From Myxococcota bacterium (GTDB lineage Bacteria; Myxococcota; Polyangia; GCA-2747355; JAKLHH01), in NCBI GenBank assembly GCA_022710245.1, contig JAKLHH010000370.1, forward strand, positions 1-7,249: a DNA stretch of 7,249 nucleotides, in the 5' to 3' direction. The notes under the pieces were generated by a model that was not told where the DNA came from, searched no databases, and saw only the letters and a program-made list of their open reading frames with translations. Position 1 is the first letter of the stretch. Every line of letters begins with the position of its first letter. Shown in pieces: positions 5,257 to 7,249 of this stretch. The position numbers were made by a program, and so were the translations under genes.

Positions 5257-6255
5257 ATGAGAACCCTGACCAAGAGCTTCACCCTCGCCATGCTGCTCAC
5301 GCTCGCCCTGCCCGCCTGTGGTGACTTCGACCCCGAGGGGGCCGAGGCCAGTGAGGCCGAGGGGCAGATCAGCGCGAAGCAGTACGGGCTCACCGCGAGC
5401 CAGCGCGCGCTGGTGGTGCTGCTCGAGAACGGCGGCGTCGGCCTCCCCGGCGCCTACGAGAACCTCAGCATCCCGGTCTGGACCTGCCGGTCCTTCCACG
5501 TCCCCGAGATGGAGTCGGCGACCCCCTGGTTCATCATCACCAGCATCGTCAGCGCGGGGGTCGACGCGCTCAGCTGCCTCAGCCCGCAGAACTGGGTCAG
5601 GCGGCAGATGAACGTGAACACGTGGCTGCAGACCGTCAGCGACGCGGGGATCGAGAGGATCGCTCGCCAGCAGATCATCAACGCCGGCGTGCTGAGCGCC
5701 TACGGCCGCGTGATCTTCCTCGAGGGCGCCGACTTCACCGCTGCCAGGCTCAAGAGCACGCTGCAGTCGCTGACGCCGAGCTACGTCATCGACCTCCACA
5801 TCCTCACCCACGGCTCGACCAGCGAGTTCGGCGTGGCGAACCGGATCACGGACGCTGACGTGCTGAGCCTGAAGCAGATCACCGGCCTGCGGCTCCGCTC
5901 GGTCTACCAGATGAACTGCTACGGCAGCTACCTCAGCTCGGAGTGGAGCTCTGCCGGGGCGCGTACGGTGAACGGCGCCGTGGGCATCAACTACATGCCC
6001 CTCGGCTACTTCTCCTTCCTCACCAACTGGCTCAAGGGCGTGCAGTTCGGCGGGGCGGTCGTCGCGGGCGTCATCAGCTCCATGCCCTCGATGCAGCACC
6101 TCTACCAGCACGTCGACCTCTTCGACTGGAACGACTCGCCCTGGTCGACCCCGAAGGTCTCCCTCGGTCACAACCAGAGCCCGAACGAGGAGATGAACTC
6201 GAGCCAGATGCAGCTCACCGGCACGACCGGCCTCACCATCAACTCCAGCATCTAG
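5257..6255 (+). CDS. Lipoprotein with caspase-like (clan CD) His-Cys fold
   Basis: A 332-residue predicted lipoprotein: basic n-region, hydrophobic core, lipobox LPAC with Cys21, then an acidic linker (to about residue 35). An N-terminal region of about 115 residues with Cys77 and Cys107 and a hydrophobic stretch (about 89-106) is unassigned. The second half resembles clan CD cysteine-peptidase/CHAT folds: strand GRVIFLEG, helix DFTAARLKSTLQSL, strand ending in LHILTHGS with His185, then strand SVYQMNCYGS with Cys221, then GARTVNGAVGINY and a helix-rich tail (FLTNWLKGVQFGGAV) like the GA...V...W...FY..L..G...AL segment after the CHAT cysteine. The His-to-Cys spacing (36) is within the range for clan CD enzymes. 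Activity is inferred; I cannot name the family. ATG 5257 was chosen for its Shine-Dalgarno sequence and signal peptide. Regulation is probably by sigma-54. The neighbouring S41 lipoprotein upstream is a second possible exported peptidase. Confidence 0.85.
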   Translation: MRTLTKSFTLAMLLTLALPACGDFDPEGAEASEAEGQISAKQYGLTASQRALVVLLENGGVGLPGAYENLSIPVWTCRSFHVPEMESATPWFIITSIVSAGVDALSCLSPQNWVRRQMNVNTWLQTVSDAGIERIARQQIINAGVLSAYGRVIFLEGADFTAARLKSTLQSLTPSYVIDLHILTHGSTSEFGVANRITDADVLSLKQITGLRLRSVYQMNCYGSYLSSEWSSAGARTVNGAVGINYMPLGYFSFLTNWLKGVQFGGAVVAGVISSMPSMQHLYQHVDLFDWNDSPWSTPKVSLGHNQSPNEEMNSSQMQLTGTTGLTINSSI

Positions 6256-6312
6256 CGCGAGCCCCCGCAGCCTCCCCTGTCCCTGCCGCGAACCACCCCC
6301 CCGGTCCTTGTC
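6256..6312 (+). terminator. C-rich stretch, possible Rho-dependent termination region
   Basis: The 57 bases after the stop of the caspase-like gene contain 32 C and only 12 G, a C-over-G imbalance typical of rut sites. The 19-bp repeats that follow are also C-rich on this strand. No intrinsic terminator hairpin with a U-tract is visible between these convergent genes. The assignment rests on composition only. Confidence 0.35.
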
Positions 6313-6404
6313 CCGTCAGCTCACGCCGATTCCGTCAGCTCACGCCGATTCCGTCAGCTCACGCCGATTCCGTCAGCTCACGCCGATTCCGTCAGCTCAC
6401 GCCG
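6313..6404 (+). repeat. Perfect 19-bp tandem repeat, 4.8 copies (VNTR)
   Basis: CCGTCAGCTCACGCCGATT is repeated head to tail at 6313-6331, 6332-6350, 6351-6369 and 6370-6388 without a mismatch, followed by a 16-base partial copy (6389-6404). There are no spacers, so it is not a CRISPR array. The last copy contains the stop codon of the minus-strand gene (6397-6399). Perfect identity suggests recent expansion or ongoing slippage. Confidence 0.95.
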
Positions 6405-7005
6405 GCAGGCTCGAGCGGTTGAGGCGCTCGAGGACGAAGAAGGCGCCGAGCACGCGGAGCGGTCCGAGCGCCGCGTAGGCCTTGCCCAGGAAGAGGTCGG
6501 GGTTGTCCGGGTAGACCTGCACCAGGTAGTCGCGCAGCGCGCGCGTCGGATCGAGGACGAAGTTCTTCCGCGAGGCGTAGTTGATCAGCACCGCGTTCGG
6601 GTAGCGGTAGTCGGGCTCGGTGAGGCGCACAGGGTAGACGTCGTACCAGCCGAACTTGACGCTCTCCTCGCCCTTCATCACGTCGACCCACGGCTCGCCG
6701 AAGCTGTTCTGGCGGACCTTGACGTTGTAGCCCTGGATCGCCTCCCACGAGCCGCTGGTCGGCTGCTCGCGGTAGAAGCCCTTCTTGAACTTGCGGATGC
6801 CGACGAGGTCGGCGACGCCGATGATGTTGTAGCCGCGGAGCTCCCAGCCCGAGAGCGAGCGCAGGTCGGGCGTCACCCCGCGCCGCATCACGTCCTCGAG
6901 GGTGGCGTGCTCGGCGAGGCAGAGCGCCTGGTAGTCGTAGCGGGATCCGTCCGGCTGCCGCGCCTCGTGCTCGGGCGCCGGCGCGAGCTTGTTCTTCATG
7001 ACCAT
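6397..7005 (-). CDS. Conserved-looking cytosolic protein of unknown function
   Basis: A 202-residue protein read from ATG 7005 to TGA 6397-6399. GGAGGGG (plus-strand 7010-7016) lies upstream with a spacer of about 6 bases from its GGAGG core, which selects this ATG over the ATG two codons on. There is no signal peptide or membrane helix. Features that look conserved are WELRGYN and the basic aromatic stretch GIRKFKKGFY (about 54-78), GYNVKVRQNSFGEPW (92-106), YPNAVLINY, and a C-terminal LFLGKAYAALGPLR / FFVLER segment (171-193). Many aromatic and alternating hydrophobic residues suggest a mixed alpha/beta or beta-barrel fold. I cannot assign a family or reaction. It is convergent with the caspase-like gene, and the last copy of the 19-bp tandem repeat overlaps its stop codon. 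Repeat copy B lies about 30 bases upstream of its start. Confidence 0.88.
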   Translation of the reverse strand: MVMKNKLAPAPEHEARQPDGSRYDYQALCLAEHATLEDVMRRGVTPDLRSLSGWELRGYNIIGVADLVGIRKFKKGFYREQPTSGSWEAIQGYNVKVRQNSFGEPWVDVMKGEESVKFGWYDVYPVRLTEPDYRYPNAVLINYASRKNFVLDPTRALRDYLVQVYPDNPDLFLGKAYAALGPLRVLGAFFVLERLNRSSLPA

Positions 7006-7034
7006 CTGTCCCCTCCGTGGTTGCGGACATCACA

Positions 7035-7172
7035 CCTCGGTGAATCAGCGTCCGGCGGTGCGTGGGGACCCCCGCTCGCGGGCCCCTCCCCACCCCTCGC
7101 GTCCTCGCGGGCGGGCGCAGTGCGGACCGCCACAGCCGCGCCTGCTGCGGGCGACTCGGGGCGGGGCCTTGG
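7035..7172 (+). repeat. Dispersed GC-rich repeat, copy B (138 bp)
   Basis: Gap-free match to 85-222, same orientation, about 90% identity. The 166-172/193-199 helix of copy A corresponds here to 7116-7122/7143-7149; the two bases that differ in the arms turn a C-G and a G-C pair into U-G and G-U pairs, so the helix can still form. Most other differences between the copies fall in its apical loop (7126-7140). It lies in the 5' region of the minus-strand gene, whereas copy A lies 5' of a plus-strand gene, so orientation relative to the downstream gene is opposite. Confidence 0.85.
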
Positions 7173-7249
7173 CCCCTGTTATCCGGGTCAAGAAGAAAGA
7201 GTTCATGAGCTTTCCCGCTTGATCTAGGGGCCTCGGGGGCCACACGAAT
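7173..7249. other. Right-hand intergenic tail, no gene seen
   Basis: No convincing coding frame or RNA gene. The segment 7177-7215 is less GC-rich than the rest of the window (it includes AAGAAGAAAGAG), as upstream regulatory DNA often is, and ends in a short GGCC...GGCC inverted repeat. It could be the 5' region of a gene lying beyond the window, but no promoter is good enough to call. Confidence 0.3.

Noticed and set aside
4876..6171. 431-codon open frame on the minus strand
   Set aside because: It spans the antisense of two genes and the intergenic promoter region, with low-complexity Asp/Val/Arg/Ala content and no domain pattern. The plus-strand lipoprotein frame has the signal peptide, ribosome-binding site and correct codon bias.
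6313..6404. CRISPR array or plasmid iterons
   Set aside because: The 19-bp units are directly adjacent with no spacers and no cas genes, excluding CRISPR. Iterons would need a replication initiator gene or AT-rich origin nearby, and neither is present.
6392..7243. 283-codon minus-strand frame extending through repeat copy B
   Set aside because: It overlaps the well-supported 202-residue gene in a different frame, and its start runs through the dispersed repeat. Similarity of its N-terminus to the minus-strand frame at 12-278 merely reflects the shared repeat DNA.

Overview
This is a very GC-rich window with strong G/C bias at third codon positions. It carries one partial and seven complete protein-coding genes, and no rRNA, tRNA, transposase or CRISPR array. 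Several features fit a Myxococcota (former deltaproteobacterial) chromosome: three lipoproteins, one with an Asp/Gly/Ala-rich linker and Cys-rich segment behind the lipobox; a secreted WD40/YVTN-like propeller; a textbook sigma-54 (-24/-12) promoter; and many long spurious ORFs on the opposite strand. This assignment is inference from style, not from a marker gene.

Layout. 1-66 is the 3' end of an unidentified plus-strand gene. 85-222 is the first copy of a 138-bp dispersed repeat; the second copy is at 7035-7172 in the same orientation, about 90% identical with no gaps. After a 63-bp-period tandem duplication (248-363) comes a two-gene unit: a secreted beta-propeller (343-1476) and a small unknown protein two bases downstream (1479-1808). 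A jelly-roll/ConA-like lipoprotein (1894-2826) follows with its own promoter and a 13-bp stem-loop directly after its stop. Next come a two-TM protein with a bacterial PH-like domain (2883-3413) and a PDZ/S41 serine-peptidase lipoprotein (3467-5029). A 227-base regulatory region then leads to a lipoprotein with a caspase-like (clan CD) His...Cys arrangement (5257-6255). A convergent minus-strand gene (6397-7005) encodes a conserved-looking protein I cannot name. The two convergent genes are separated by a C-rich stretch and a perfect 19-bp tandem repeat that runs into the stop codon of the minus-strand gene.

How it fits together. Most products are predicted to be exported or membrane-bound: propeller, jelly-roll lipoprotein, PH-domain membrane protein, S41 lipoprotein and caspase-like lipoprotein. 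The region looks like a set of individually promoted cell-envelope genes rather than one operon. The most notable unit is 5057-6255: a candidate secreted caspase-fold cysteine peptidase behind a near-consensus sigma-54 promoter, with a 7-bp inverted repeat (CTGCCGG-N9-CCGGCAG) about 110-130 bases upstream of the predicted transcription start, the usual place for an enhancer-binding protein site. The second notable item is the dispersed repeat. Its two copies have conserved arms and a variable loop, their differences in one helix keep pairing as G-U, and the copies bracket all seven complete genes as direct repeats.
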